Assembly (NCBI GenBank): GCA_900642245.1
Contig: CAAAJI010001171.1
Location: 1 to 12,819 of the forward strand
Direction: 5' to 3'
DNA length: 12,819 bases
Source: Fragilaria radians
Lineage: Eukaryota; Bacillariophyta; Fragilariophyceae; Fragilariales; Fragilariaceae
Part shown: piece by piece, positions 1-8,333 of the stretch
How the letters are laid out: each line of letters begins with the position of its first letter
Numbering within the stretch: the stretch's first letter is position 1
Position numbers and translations under genes: made by a program
Notes under the pieces: model-generated
What the model was told of the DNA's origin: nothing
Seen by the model: only the letters and a program-made list of their open reading frames with translations
Databases searched by the model: none

Positions 1-1
1 T

Positions 2-46
2 CTCTACAAACTGCTGGGAAAGGAATGGGAAGGTATTTGGGATTGA
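2..46 (+). CDS. 3' end of a carbohydrate sulfotransferase gene (partial, N-terminus outside window)
   Basis: Frame 2 at the very start of the window reads LYKLLGKEWEGIWD followed by TGA at 44-46. The complete sulfotransferase at 2354-3814 ends FYKLMGPEWQNIWD, which is identical at 9 of 14 positions and stops at exactly the same residue. This aromatic, W-rich tail follows the sulfotransferase domain in the downstream gene, so I read these bases as the last codons of a neighbouring paralog in the same orientation. Only 14 residues are visible, so nothing can be said of its membrane anchor, stem or catalytic motifs. The family call rests entirely on similarity to the downstream gene; that shared ending is unlikely by chance. 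Confidence 0.8.
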   Translation, partial: LYKLLGKEWEGIWD

Positions 47-1451
47 ACGTCCGAAGGATGACCATGTTTCCCACCTCATTGGAAAGTTACAACAAGTTTG
101 AATTAGAATTGGACCGACATTCAATGGATCAAACTGTTAAGCTGCAGTATCTAATCAACCAAAAAAATAATGTTGGAACATATATACTGATTTCCAAAAG
201 ATATTTTGGATACTATGCATTATGAGGACAACTATTTGATTAGCAAAATGTACGCAGCCTCAGCTTTCCCAATAAATGATATAAGAACGGAATGCAGCTC
301 ACAATCAAGCCATTTCAAGTTCAAAATGATTCTTTCTTTTTTTTCTGTTTGCACAACAAGGTCCAAATTTCATCGTTCATTTGCCATCTTTAATATTGAA
401 AATATCACCTCAACAGCGTAGCTCAATGCAAATTCTAGCATATCTTCCTTACTCCTAATACAATTCGCTTCTTTTTGCTAAAACGTATATGATCTTGGAG
501 TCATTCTACAAATTGTTCACATTTTAATTGTGTTACTTGACGGCATCGCCTTTCAAAGGATGCAGACACAAAAAAGAGTTCAGCAAAATCTATGATGAGA
601 AAAATTTGCTTGATGAATATTTCATTCAAATTATGTCACCACTGTTACCCGTATATCTAGCACATTTATCAATTTCACCCTTAGATTTAATTCAACTGAG
701 GCTTCTGTCTTCCTGAGGAAAAATTCAAAGAATTAATTTTCCCACACAAAAATTGCTTTAATGGAGTTAATTTGCAGAATGTTTGATTGAATTCTGGTTG
801 TTTGTGCACTAAGCAAAAGCTCAAATATCTCAAAGACCCTTACATGTGCCATTCTATGAAGCAACATGGATGCTGCCATAATTTTGAGTTAGAGCGCATA
901 CTCTCATCAAACAAAGGATCTGAACCATTGATATGAATTGAATACTTAGTGTTAGTTAAAGTAATTGAAGCGTTCAACAAAATTACTTCATTTATATCTT
1001 ATTGGCGTGGCATTTAAAACTCACAATGCACAACTCCTATTATCACTGCTTACAATCCACATAGTATTAGTGTTGTCGTTTTGTTAGGGATTTCATCACT
1101 TCAAACATTAACTAGGTTAGAATTAAGTCAGTCGTTCAATCACTAAAATGAAAAAATGCCATTCACAATTTGATGTCCATGTAAGAAAAAGGTAAATGAA
1201 TATTTATGTATTTTCATTGTATATCATGAGGATATAGAACTTCCTTAATTTAACAGGGGTTTGAGACATTTTTGCTAATTTTTTTGTCTTCTGGATTCAC
1301 TCTTCACGTAGCCAAAAATCTTAATGTTTTACTTATCAGAAATAGATTGATCAATTTATGATTTTTATCGTGGCTTAACTATGATGGATTTTTTATTCAG
1401 GACTCATGAACAAAGGTCGTATCTATGTCATTCGGAAAATTTTAGCAAACA

Positions 1452-1469
1452 TATTGCAAGTTTGCAATA
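1452..1469. repeat. Perfect 18-base inverted repeat, TATTGCAA-GT-TTGCAATA
   Basis: Two 8-base arms, TATTGCAA and TTGCAATA, are exact reverse complements separated by GT. The core TTGCAA is itself palindromic, so it also reads as a direct repeat. It lies in noncoding sequence about 0.9 kb upstream of the complete sulfotransferase. It could be a protein-binding palindrome or chance in AT-rich DNA. No function is claimed. Confidence 0.5.
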
Positions 1470-2014
1470 CTCTCAACATCCACCCGTTAAAAGCTTTCCA
1501 CAGTCACCATTTCATCGCCACAAACATTTAAGATTCCTCAATTCTGTATCATAATCCTTTACAGCCACGTTATCGCCATTTATTATTAACGTACAGTTGA
1601 CTTTAAATCTAAAAGGGCTTTCTCATGGAGGTAAAACATTTTTCCTTTGCGCACTGAATATAATTCTACCTCCATTACACACACAAGATCACGCCATTCT
1701 TTTTGCCCTGAATCCCTTTACATTTCAACCCACATCCTTATCATCAGCCCAATTTGGCTTCAAATCTCCAAACCCTTTTCTCCCCTTCAATCTATTAGTC
1801 AATAATCTATCTTTATCCAGTGACAGGTTTTTAAACCCTATTACCATTTGTCATCTTTCCGTATCTGGATGAACTCAATTCGTAAAAACTATTAATTTAA
1901 CTGCAAAGCAATCCTCTTGATCATTCTCTTGTTACAGCGTTTCATATAAATGTGAATATTTCACTCTTTAATGTAGGCCATTGTGAGTTTGATTTTCTGT
2001 GGGATATATGTGTT

Positions 2015-2245
2015 AAAAATGGGTACGGCTCTTGAGTGGACATGTCATATTCTTATCTTCGCAAGTATCACTGCACTGCTATTTTTGCTCTGCACATTGA
2101 CAGTGTAATTTAAAGCGGGGCTTACGTCAAAAATGGGTACCGCTCTTGGGTATATGTCATATTTTAAATTAAGGGGCTAGGCTCTTATCTTTGCAAGAAA
2201 TCATACATGTCCATAGTCTAACTGCAATGTTAGCTCTACATATTG
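2015..2245 (+). repeat. Degenerate tandem direct repeat, two copies (2015-2099 and 2129-2245)
   Basis: Both copies open with AAAAATGGGTAC then GCTCTTG (one C/G difference precedes GCTCTTG), continue with ATGTCATATT, then TCTTATCTT, GCAAG, ACTGCA and finally GCTCT-ACAT or GCAC followed by ATTG. Copy starts are 114 bases apart. Copy two carries an extra stretch of about 19 bases (AATTAAGGGGCTAGG and flanks) after ATGTCATATT and a small deletion near its end. The repeat ends about 110 bases before the start codon of the complete sulfotransferase, so it may lie in or near its promoter. It could equally be an eroded tandem duplication with no role. Confidence 0.8.
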
Positions 2246-2353
2246 TTCTAGTAATGCCAGTTTCACTTAGGAACAGGGTAATGTTATTGTTGAGTACGCT
2301 ACTATTGTTGTACTAGGAACTCGTTTGTCATTTTTTTCTTGGTGGAAAATGAA

Positions 2354-3814
2354 ATGGTAATCATGGCAAGAACGTCGATAGTCAGTACCACCAATCGCAT
2401 CGTCAATGGTTTCTTGATATTCATTCTTCGTTATTGGAGCATTGTTGTAATTTTTGTTGCCTTGATTGGTGCGATGTCGTTTCTTCGAGCGGATAAGACA
2501 GTTGAAAATGACTATTTTTCCATAGCAACAACACTGCCCTCCAAGACAGAAGTTATTCCTCAGTCGATCAAGACAACGATAATTCCTCAATCGATCAAGG
2601 AAGGAGTCATTCCTCAGTCATACAAGGGAATTATTCCTAAAAAGCCATCCAATTCAACAATTATTCAAAAGCCGTCCAATGCAACAAGTACTCCCAAGCC
2701 ATCCAAGTCAACAATTACTCCAAAGCCATCCAAGACCAATAAGACAAAGAGTGGTAGTGTCGCACCCACTTCAAATAGGGTAAATAGTTCTCAAAAGCTA
2801 TCGAAAACGCAACAAATATTTTTAAACAAATATTGTGACTTGGGAAATGAAACGTCTTGGTTCCTTCCCGATGACGACGTGAATTCTTGGAGACGACGAG
2901 CACCATTCTTTCTCATAATTGGAGCCAAGAAAGCAGGAACATCGTCGATATTTAAATACTTGATTCAGCATCCATTCATTGTCAAGGGAGGGCAGAAGGA
3001 ATTGCATTCCTTTCAGCCGCGCGGTATGAGGAAATTTAAACAATGGAATACTGCCGAAAAAATAGGCACAAGGGTTCGTATCGATATCGCACGACAAAAT
3101 CTTTATGAGAACGACTATTTGATGCCAATTATCAGATCCAATTCGTCTATGATTAGTTTTGATGCGACACCTGATTATCTATTGTACTCTGGTCACATCC
3201 CGCAGGCAATACTTTGCACTGTACCCTGGGTTAAAATCATGGTGTCTCTCAGGAATCCTATTGATCGATTGTTCAGTCATTACAACTTTCTAATGGACGA
3301 CCATTTAGTACCAGAATGGTTTAGTAAGGCTAGAGAAAATCAAACATTCGAGGAATGGGTGGAGGCGGATATGAAGATTTTGAATTCGTTCGGATTAATT
3401 CCCAACGACACAAATTCCAATAATTTTTTTGGTTCCCTAGAAGAAAAGGAGGCATGGCGAAACTATCAACGAGCGCAAGTTCCTGGAGATTTTCCTATAG
3501 CTCGGTCATTGTATGCTTTGCAACTTGAGGACTGGTTCAAATGGCTTCGAGAAATGGATAGAGATCCATCGGAAATTCTATTTGTATCAGAAGAACAATT
3601 GAAACAAAATGCTCAAGATGTAATGGAAAGAACTATCCATTGGCTGGGATTGTCCCCTTTTTCGTTTGATACTAGCCGTAGGGAAATGGTGACACAGTAT
3701 ACCTCTCCCAAGATGGATCCAATGACAAGGGCAAAGTTACAAAAATTCTTTGATCCATACAACAAACGATTTTATAAATTAATGGGACCCGAATGGCAAA
3801 ATATCTGGGATTAA
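2354..3814 (+). CDS. Type II membrane carbohydrate sulfotransferase, Golgi (heparan-sulfate-sulfotransferase-like)
   Basis: Intronless, 486 residues from the ATG at 2354. The open frame extends a few codons upstream but has no ATG there, and an in-frame TGA lies at 2291. A second ATG at 2363 is also possible. Residues about 20-44 form a hydrophobic signal anchor; 45-140 are a Ser/Thr/Pro/Lys-rich luminal stem with a nine-residue repeat. The catalytic domain follows: IIGAKKAGTSS (about 188-198) matches the 5'-phosphosulfate loop that binds PAPS, KELHSF lies shortly after, and LRNPIDRLFSHY (about 299-310) matches the 3'-phosphate motif RNPxxRxxSHY. By family it moves sulfate from PAPS to a sugar hydroxyl or amine of a glycan in the Golgi lumen; the acceptor cannot be predicted. 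Its C-terminal 14 residues match the partial gene at the window start, indicating a tandem pair. Domain call is strong; exact subfamily is not. Confidence 0.92.
   Translation: MVIMARTSIVSTTNRIVNGFLIFILRYWSIVVIFVALIGAMSFLRADKTVENDYFSIATTLPSKTEVIPQSIKTTIIPQSIKEGVIPQSYKGIIPKKPSNSTIIQKPSNATSTPKPSKSTITPKPSKTNKTKSGSVAPTSNRVNSSQKLSKTQQIFLNKYCDLGNETSWFLPDDDVNSWRRRAPFFLIIGAKKAGTSSIFKYLIQHPFIVKGGQKELHSFQPRGMRKFKQWNTAEKIGTRVRIDIARQNLYENDYLMPIIRSNSSMISFDATPDYLLYSGHIPQAILCTVPWVKIMVSLRNPIDRLFSHYNFLMDDHLVPEWFSKARENQTFEEWVEADMKILNSFGLIPNDTNSNNFFGSLEEKEAWRNYQRAQVPGDFPIARSLYALQLEDWFKWLREMDRDPSEILFVSEEQLKQNAQDVMERTIHWLGLSPFSFDTSRREMVTQYTSPKMDPMTRAKLQKFFDPYNKRFYKLMGPEWQNIWD
2555..2746 (+). repeat. In-frame nine-codon tandem repeat encoding the sulfotransferase stem
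   Basis: About seven degenerate units of roughly 27 bases: IPQSIKTTI, IPQSIKEGV, IPQSYKGI, then IPKKPSNSTI, IQKPSNATST, PKPSKSTIT and PKPSKTNKT. The first half is built on IPQSIK and the second on KPSN/KPSK with STI, so the array seems to have diverged into two blocks. It encodes the flexible, Ser/Thr-rich stem that holds the catalytic domain away from the membrane. NST and NAT sequons and many Ser/Thr residues suggest glycosylation. Such arrays often vary in copy number between alleles. Confidence 0.8.
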
Positions 3815-4518
3815 TTCAAACATGAGGCTCATTGAGAAAGATGGTATGCAACATTTGTCTGGATAATTTACCAAATTCATCTTTTGACTAGGATATTGAA
3901 CCGTTTCGTGGTAACTACCTCTCTTGCAGAGACAGGAAATAGGATATATAACAATGGCTGCTAGATCATTATCAAATTCATGTCAAACTCAAGTTGAATT
4001 CGATCCTTACAAATACTAACATTATTACAAAATATTTGCTCCTGAAAAGTTTCACTAAATTTTGATTCATGATCAATATCCAACAACTGGTAACATACCT
4101 GCAATGGAAATACCGTTATTAAGAGACTTTCTTTGATATATCATTATTATCATTATTCCTTTTTCATCATGAGTATTGTAGAGTACATTTTTTAATGTAA
4201 GTGATGCCTTATTTGATTGTTGCTCCAATGATAACTCAATGGAAGTTGGATAAGTTTAAACTATTAGCGAGATATTTCAAATAGCTTGCTTCAATGTTAG
4301 ACCCTAGCAATTGAAATCAAGTATCTGACACTGGAATGGAACATGATTTTATAGTAGACTACCAATTTTGGTTGCTATCGTTACTTGTAAACCAGCAATG
4401 GTGCAATTATTCAGTACTATATCTTGAATCAAATGTAAGCATTAGATTTGATACACTTGACATTTTATCCACCATTGAATTTTTCTTCGACAGTTGGCAA
4501 AATTATAGTTGAAAAATA
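3815..4518. other. Intergenic region, sulfotransferase 3' side to LSG1 promoter
   Basis: About 700 AT-rich bases with no open frame of note on either strand. It should contain the sulfotransferase 3' untranslated region and the LSG1 promoter. A short ATT/ATC-rich run near 4140-4160 is simple sequence. I recognise no clear TATA box or polyadenylation signal. Confidence 0.6.
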
Positions 4519-6675
4519 ATGCCTCGTAGTCAAGGCACATCTCGAAAGGGTAAGCCAAAGAAGAATGAAAGAGAAGCTGGAATGGGACGAGCCTTGGCTC
4601 GAGCACAAATAAGACGCTTCACTCCTAAATCAAATGGTAGTAGTCGTGGTGAGGGAATGGCAATGGCGCCAGGAACGACGAATATTGGAGTCGAAGTTGA
4701 TTCCAACGAAAAGAAGTTGTTATCTGTATTGGAAATGGATGATCTTGCAGACTTTTTAGGACAAGCTCAACTTGCCAATCGAGCATTTGCTTCGGAACGA
4801 GAACAATTTCTTGTTTTGGATGAAGTAGGAACAGAAATTCGAAACAACAATGGCATTCGTGTTCAATGGGAAGATGATCAAGTTCGTCCTGAAACTACGG
4901 ATTTTGTATTCAAGGAACTTTCTGTCCCAAGACGTCCACCCTGGGATGAAACGACAACTCCTGAAGAATTGGATGTCAATGAAAAGGAAGCATTCCTACA
5001 ATGGCGTCGTGGCATTGCTGCCCGTGAGGAACAACTCTTCCAAGAGTCACAGAATGCTAGAGTGACACCCTTTGAAAAGAATTTAGAAGTATGGAGACAA
5101 CTCTGGAGAGTCATGGAAAGGAGTGCCTGTGTCCTGCAAATTGTCGATGCTCGAAATCCACTATTTTATTTGTCGGATGACCTACGATCGTATGCCGTCG
5201 AAGATTTGGGAAAGCCCATGTTATTACTTATCAATAAAAGTGATTTCCTGTCACAGAAACAAAGGAAGGAATGGCATGAATATTTTCAATCGGAAGGTTG
5301 GGATCATGTTTTCTTTTCAGCTCATCAAGAACAAGAAAAGTTGGATAATGCTGCCTATGAAGAACGAAAAAAGGCAAGAGAAATCCCATTGGATGATAAC
5401 AATAGTCTAATGGCGAATCAACAACATGACGACAACGACGACGACGACGACGATATTCAAGATAGCAATCCAAATCCTTCAAAGGAGAGTAGTAACGTAG
5501 ACTCGTCAGCTACCAATACTACTTCTCGGGAAAATATTGGAATTGAAATGCCCCTAACTCGCCAGCAACTTCTTGATTGGCTACTTTCCTTTGCCAAGCA
5601 ATATGGATGCCAACCAGATGCACGCTTTGAGGGTAGAGTTCAATTTGGTATGGTCGGCTTTCCAAATGTGGGTAAATCGAGTGTCATTAATGTTTTGGTG
5701 GGAAGTTCTCGACACAGTCATGGAGTGTCCCGAGTGGGTGTTGCAGCTCAACCAGGAAAGACGAAGCATTTTCAAACATTGCTCCTTCCTGATCGTGACG
5801 ATATGATGCTCTGTGATTGTCCTGGATTGGTCTTTCCGTCCTTTGTTAGTAACGCAGCGGATCTGATTGCTGCAGGTGTCTACCCCATTGCTCAAATGAG
5901 AGACTTTTGGCCTGTCATGGAACTCATCTGTCAAAGAATACCACGAGAGATTTTGAATGCACAATATGGAATACATCTTCCAATCAAGAAAGATCTTGGC
6001 AATAGAGATATTATTATTGCTCCACCGTCTGGTGAAGATCTCTTGACAACCTACTGTATTGCAAGGAGTATGTTGGCACCATCTTCGGGAGTACCTGATT
6101 TTCATCGTGCTGCTCGTATTGTCATTAAGGATTATGCCGAGGGAAGATTGTTGTATAATCATGCCCCTCCGACAACTGACGGACAAGAATTTCGACGAGA
6201 AACGATTGCTACGGCGTTGACAAAAACTCGAAAGCTTCAGGAGAAGCTCAATAGTAGCACACTACAACAAGAAAAAAATCACAAAGTGATTACGACAGTC
6301 GAAAACTTGGATGCATCAGAGGATATTCCGGAAGATGATTCAGAACTTGATTTAGATATTCTAGATTGGATGGATGGAGGTGGAGGAGGAGGGAATACAA
6401 CAACGGCAGGAAATGGAGAGAAACGAGGTAAGAGTCACAAGACGATGCAAAAGTGGGGAAAGAAGGGAAGGAAATTCCGAGAAAAAGATCCCTATGGTTG
6501 TCATGCGAATCCAGATGAGATGCTACATGGATCATCATCACATTCTACGACGGGCCTAGTTGTCATGGCTGGAAGGTATGGTAAGAAAGGCTATACACGT
6601 CCCACCAGTTATGCAGGCCCCAAGACATCCGAGGAATTTGTCAATCGTAGCGTCTTAGAAAAGCGATCCATCTAA
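4519..6675 (+). CDS. LSG1: Large-subunit GTPase 1 (LSG1), circularly permuted 60S ribosome-release GTPase
   Basis: Intronless, 718 residues; the ATG follows GAAAAATA. LSG1 is the cytoplasmic GTPase that triggers release of the export adaptor NMD3 from pre-60S subunits late in maturation. The basic N-terminus (residues 1-35, Lys/Arg-rich) fits rRNA contact. TPFEKNLEVWRQLWRVMERS then QIVDARNP (about 183-214) is the LSG1 signature. G motifs come in permuted order: G4 NKSD (239-242), G5-like FFSA (265-268), G1 GFPNVGKSS (380-388), switch-I-like QPGKTKHFQT (411-420) and G3 DCPG (433-436), followed by LVFPSFV as in LSG1. An Asp-rich insert (about 304-316) sits between G5 and G1. The tail carries an acidic block, a Gly run (about 619-625) and a basic WGKKGRKFR segment. 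Three consecutive in-frame TAA stops end the gene. All residues expected for GTP binding are present; alternatives such as GNL1 fit less well because of the TPFEKN-VWRQLWRV block. Confidence 0.95.
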   Translation: MPRSQGTSRKGKPKKNEREAGMGRALARAQIRRFTPKSNGSSRGEGMAMAPGTTNIGVEVDSNEKKLLSVLEMDDLADFLGQAQLANRAFASEREQFLVLDEVGTEIRNNNGIRVQWEDDQVRPETTDFVFKELSVPRRPPWDETTTPEELDVNEKEAFLQWRRGIAAREEQLFQESQNARVTPFEKNLEVWRQLWRVMERSACVLQIVDARNPLFYLSDDLRSYAVEDLGKPMLLLINKSDFLSQKQRKEWHEYFQSEGWDHVFFSAHQEQEKLDNAAYEERKKAREIPLDDNNSLMANQQHDDNDDDDDDIQDSNPNPSKESSNVDSSATNTTSRENIGIEMPLTRQQLLDWLLSFAKQYGCQPDARFEGRVQFGMVGFPNVGKSSVINVLVGSSRHSHGVSRVGVAAQPGKTKHFQTLLLPDRDDMMLCDCPGLVFPSFVSNAADLIAAGVYPIAQMRDFWPVMELICQRIPREILNAQYGIHLPIKKDLGNRDIIIAPPSGEDLLTTYCIARSMLAPSSGVPDFHRAARIVIKDYAEGRLLYNHAPPTTDGQEFRRETIATALTKTRKLQEKLNSSTLQQEKNHKVITTVENLDASEDIPEDDSELDLDILDWMDGGGGGGNTTTAGNGEKRGKSHKTMQKWGKKGRKFREKDPYGCHANPDEMLHGSSSHSTTGLVVMAGRYGKKGYTRPTSYAGPKTSEEFVNRSVLEKRSI
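5427..5453 (+). repeat. GAC/GAT microsatellite encoding the LSG1 Asp-rich insert
   Basis: A run of GAC codons with single AAC and GAT interruptions encodes DDNDDDDDD inside LSG1, in the loop between the G5 and G1 motifs. It is likely a slippage-prone simple repeat in a tolerant surface loop. Acidic insertions at this point of LSG1 are plausible, but I cannot compare lengths without an alignment. Confidence 0.75.
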
Positions 6676-6967
6676 TAATAAATATATATATATCCTTTCT
6701 GGTAGGATTCATAGTTTCCTAAGTGACACGAGGAAATGTTGGATACAAAATTCAATTTTTGTTTCCTACAATAGGTTTACCAAGGAAACCTACCCATTTC
6801 ATCTGTTGTGTCATGTAGGTACTAAAACATGCCCATTATTTATTTAGAGCAATTGGTTATAAGTACCTATCAACTATTGCCTCAAATCTTGAAAGGGATT
6901 AATATGTATTAGGGAATAGCTTCTTTTTTAAAAGTTTCAAAATCTTGTCAAGTGGCGACACCACTTT

Positions 6968-7192
6968 ATGGACATTTTCCTCCTTTATCTTTCCTCTAGT
7001 CCTCCCATGGTATGTGGCAAATTTTCGTTCAAGAGTATTATGAATCATGTTACATCTGGTGAAGTATATGCATGTAAGTACACAACGTTCCACATAATAT
7101 TGCTTTTTACAAGTTTTCCGACAATTTCAGCGTTTGTCCTTTTGCCATTTTCAAATCCTTTTAGTCTGCGATTGGATTATCGAGACAACTAG
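6968..7192 (+). CDS. Doubtful small ORF with an internal intron candidate
   Basis: An ATG at 6968 opens a 74-codon frame ending at TAG 7190-7192. It contains a well-formed intron candidate at 7074-7130: donor GTAAGT, acceptor TTTCAG, 57 bases, which matches the 56-73-base introns of the HMG gene downstream. Removing it keeps frame and gives 55 residues beginning MDIFLLYLSSSPP, mildly hydrophobic at the N-terminus. I recognise no domain. It could be a small unrecognised gene, a noncoding spliced transcript or chance. Confidence in a real protein is low; the splice-site pair is the only real support. Confidence 0.2.
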   Translation: MDIFLLYLSSSPPMVCGKFSFKSIMNHVTSGEVYACKYTTFHIILLFTSFPTISAFVLLPFSNPFSLRLDYRDN

Positions 7193-7314
7193 TTTATTTC
7201 ATGTTTTTTTCTCCTCTTTCTTTTTGAATGCAATTGAATCATTAACTTCATTCTAAAATTACTCTACAGTGAGATATAGAAACTACACAGTGGTAAAAAA
7301 TATTTAAGATTACT

Positions 7315-8333
7315 TTATTCTTTAGTCTTGTGGAGTCTTGGAACTTCCTGAGCCTTCTCAAGGGATGTTTGTGAATGCTCTTGAAGAATTATATCTTGTT
7401 CTAAAACATCTTCTCAACTGTTCAGACAAGTATCTTCAACTTGTTCATTGTGATAAGGTGGTGCTCAATAAGGAAATCTTAGTTTAACTTTTTAGTCTTT
7501 GAGAGCTAACTTCTCAATTAGATTGTTATTTTGATACTAGCGCTATTCTGAAAAAGGATTTGGATGGGAACGTTCAAGTTGTTTCCCTTTGTACGTCTGC
7601 AAAAGTTGGTGGAATCGGACATAATAATAATTCTGATAAGCGAAGTGTCAAGGGAATTTTGAAAAATGTCCTGCAGTTATGAATGACGTAAAGTTGGAAA
7701 TCACCGTTGTTGTCAATAACAATGCCCAATCCCTCTGGTATAAGTCCGATTATGCCCTTAGGGCAGCATGATGTCATTCATAAGGTACCGGATACAAGAC
7801 AAAATGAAGCGTCATCACAAATCAGACTTGTTTGATATTCTCAAAGACGAGTTTCACTTCTTTATATGACTAAGATAAAAACCAAAATCGACACGCAGAT
7901 GAAAGTAGCAATAGTATATTTTCTTGATGTTTGCAAAATGGGCTGTTAAGCAGTTTGAGACTAAAACATACAGTAATCTTCTAACCAATCGTCCAGCCTC
8001 ACCTATTTGTACAATTTTAGACTTCAACAGCTATGACGAAATATCCGTCTAGAAACGCCATTTCCCAGCCACCATTCGTAATTCTCATAGTCTTGCCCCA
8101 AATGATACTTCCAGAGCTATTGTTCCTTTGAGACCCAAACGGTTTGTGGTTCATTTATTCAGTGTATGAGTCTAGTACAATTTTCTTTGCTTACAATCTG
8201 TTTTTATGGTAGCATCAACTGAGTTAGTCAAGGTGCTGGCGGTGTCAACCCTCAATCTGATCAACTGAATGCTCATTTTACTACTGGGACATTGATCCTC
8301 AAGCATGGTGTCAAAAGCAATAAGTCTTCTGTT
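7315..8333 (-). pseudogene. Possible decayed coding element, perhaps a retroelement relic
   Basis: Read from right to left, the minus strand gives several protein-like segments in different frames. Bases 8333-8172 are open for 53 codons (LIAFDTMLEDQCPSSKMSIQ and on). Bases 7840-7574 are one frame of 89 codons interrupted only by a TGA at 7780-7778; it contains DDASFCLVSGTL and later GLGIVIDNNGDFQLYVIHN. Bases 7491-7315 are a 59-codon frame with two internal TGA codons, rich in Glu and Gln. The order (a middle part faintly like a D-x-G-A/S aspartic protease, then an acidic linker) would suit a degraded Copia-type polyprotein, but no single motif is diagnostic. Short + strand frames in the same stretch compete with this reading. 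Treat as a weak candidate. Confidence 0.22.

Larger units (their letters stand above)
47..2353. other. Long AT-rich intergenic region between two sulfotransferase genes
   Basis: No convincing gene is seen in these roughly 2.3 kb. Open frames are short, lack good ATG starts or show no recognisable motif. Features worth marking are an 18-base perfect inverted repeat at 1452-1469, a G-poor and pyrimidine-rich stretch at about 1640-1870, and a degenerate tandem duplication at 2015-2245. The region should hold the 3' untranslated region of the partial upstream gene and the promoter of the complete sulfotransferase, but I recognise no TATA box or other defined element. Confidence 0.6.

Noticed and set aside
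25..225. 66-codon + strand ORF at the window start
   Set aside because: It overlaps in another frame the sulfotransferase tail at 2-46 and has no recognisable sequence after it; the tail match is far better support.
1597..1872. 91-codon + strand open frame
   Set aside because: It begins at TTG, has no in-frame ATG near its start and no recognised motif; its openness follows from the G-poor, pyrimidine-rich composition.
2267..2590. 107-codon minus-strand ORF over the sulfotransferase N-terminus
   Set aside because: It is antisense to the anchor and stem coding region, which has clear family support on the + strand.
5581..6186. 201-codon minus-strand ORF
   Set aside because: It lies antisense to the G1 to G3 part of LSG1. 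Strong codon constraint on the + strand produces such antisense open frames; its product shows no domain I know.
6681..6692. AT dinucleotide run after LSG1
   Set aside because: It is simple sequence of a kind common in AT-rich 3' regions; no function is supported.
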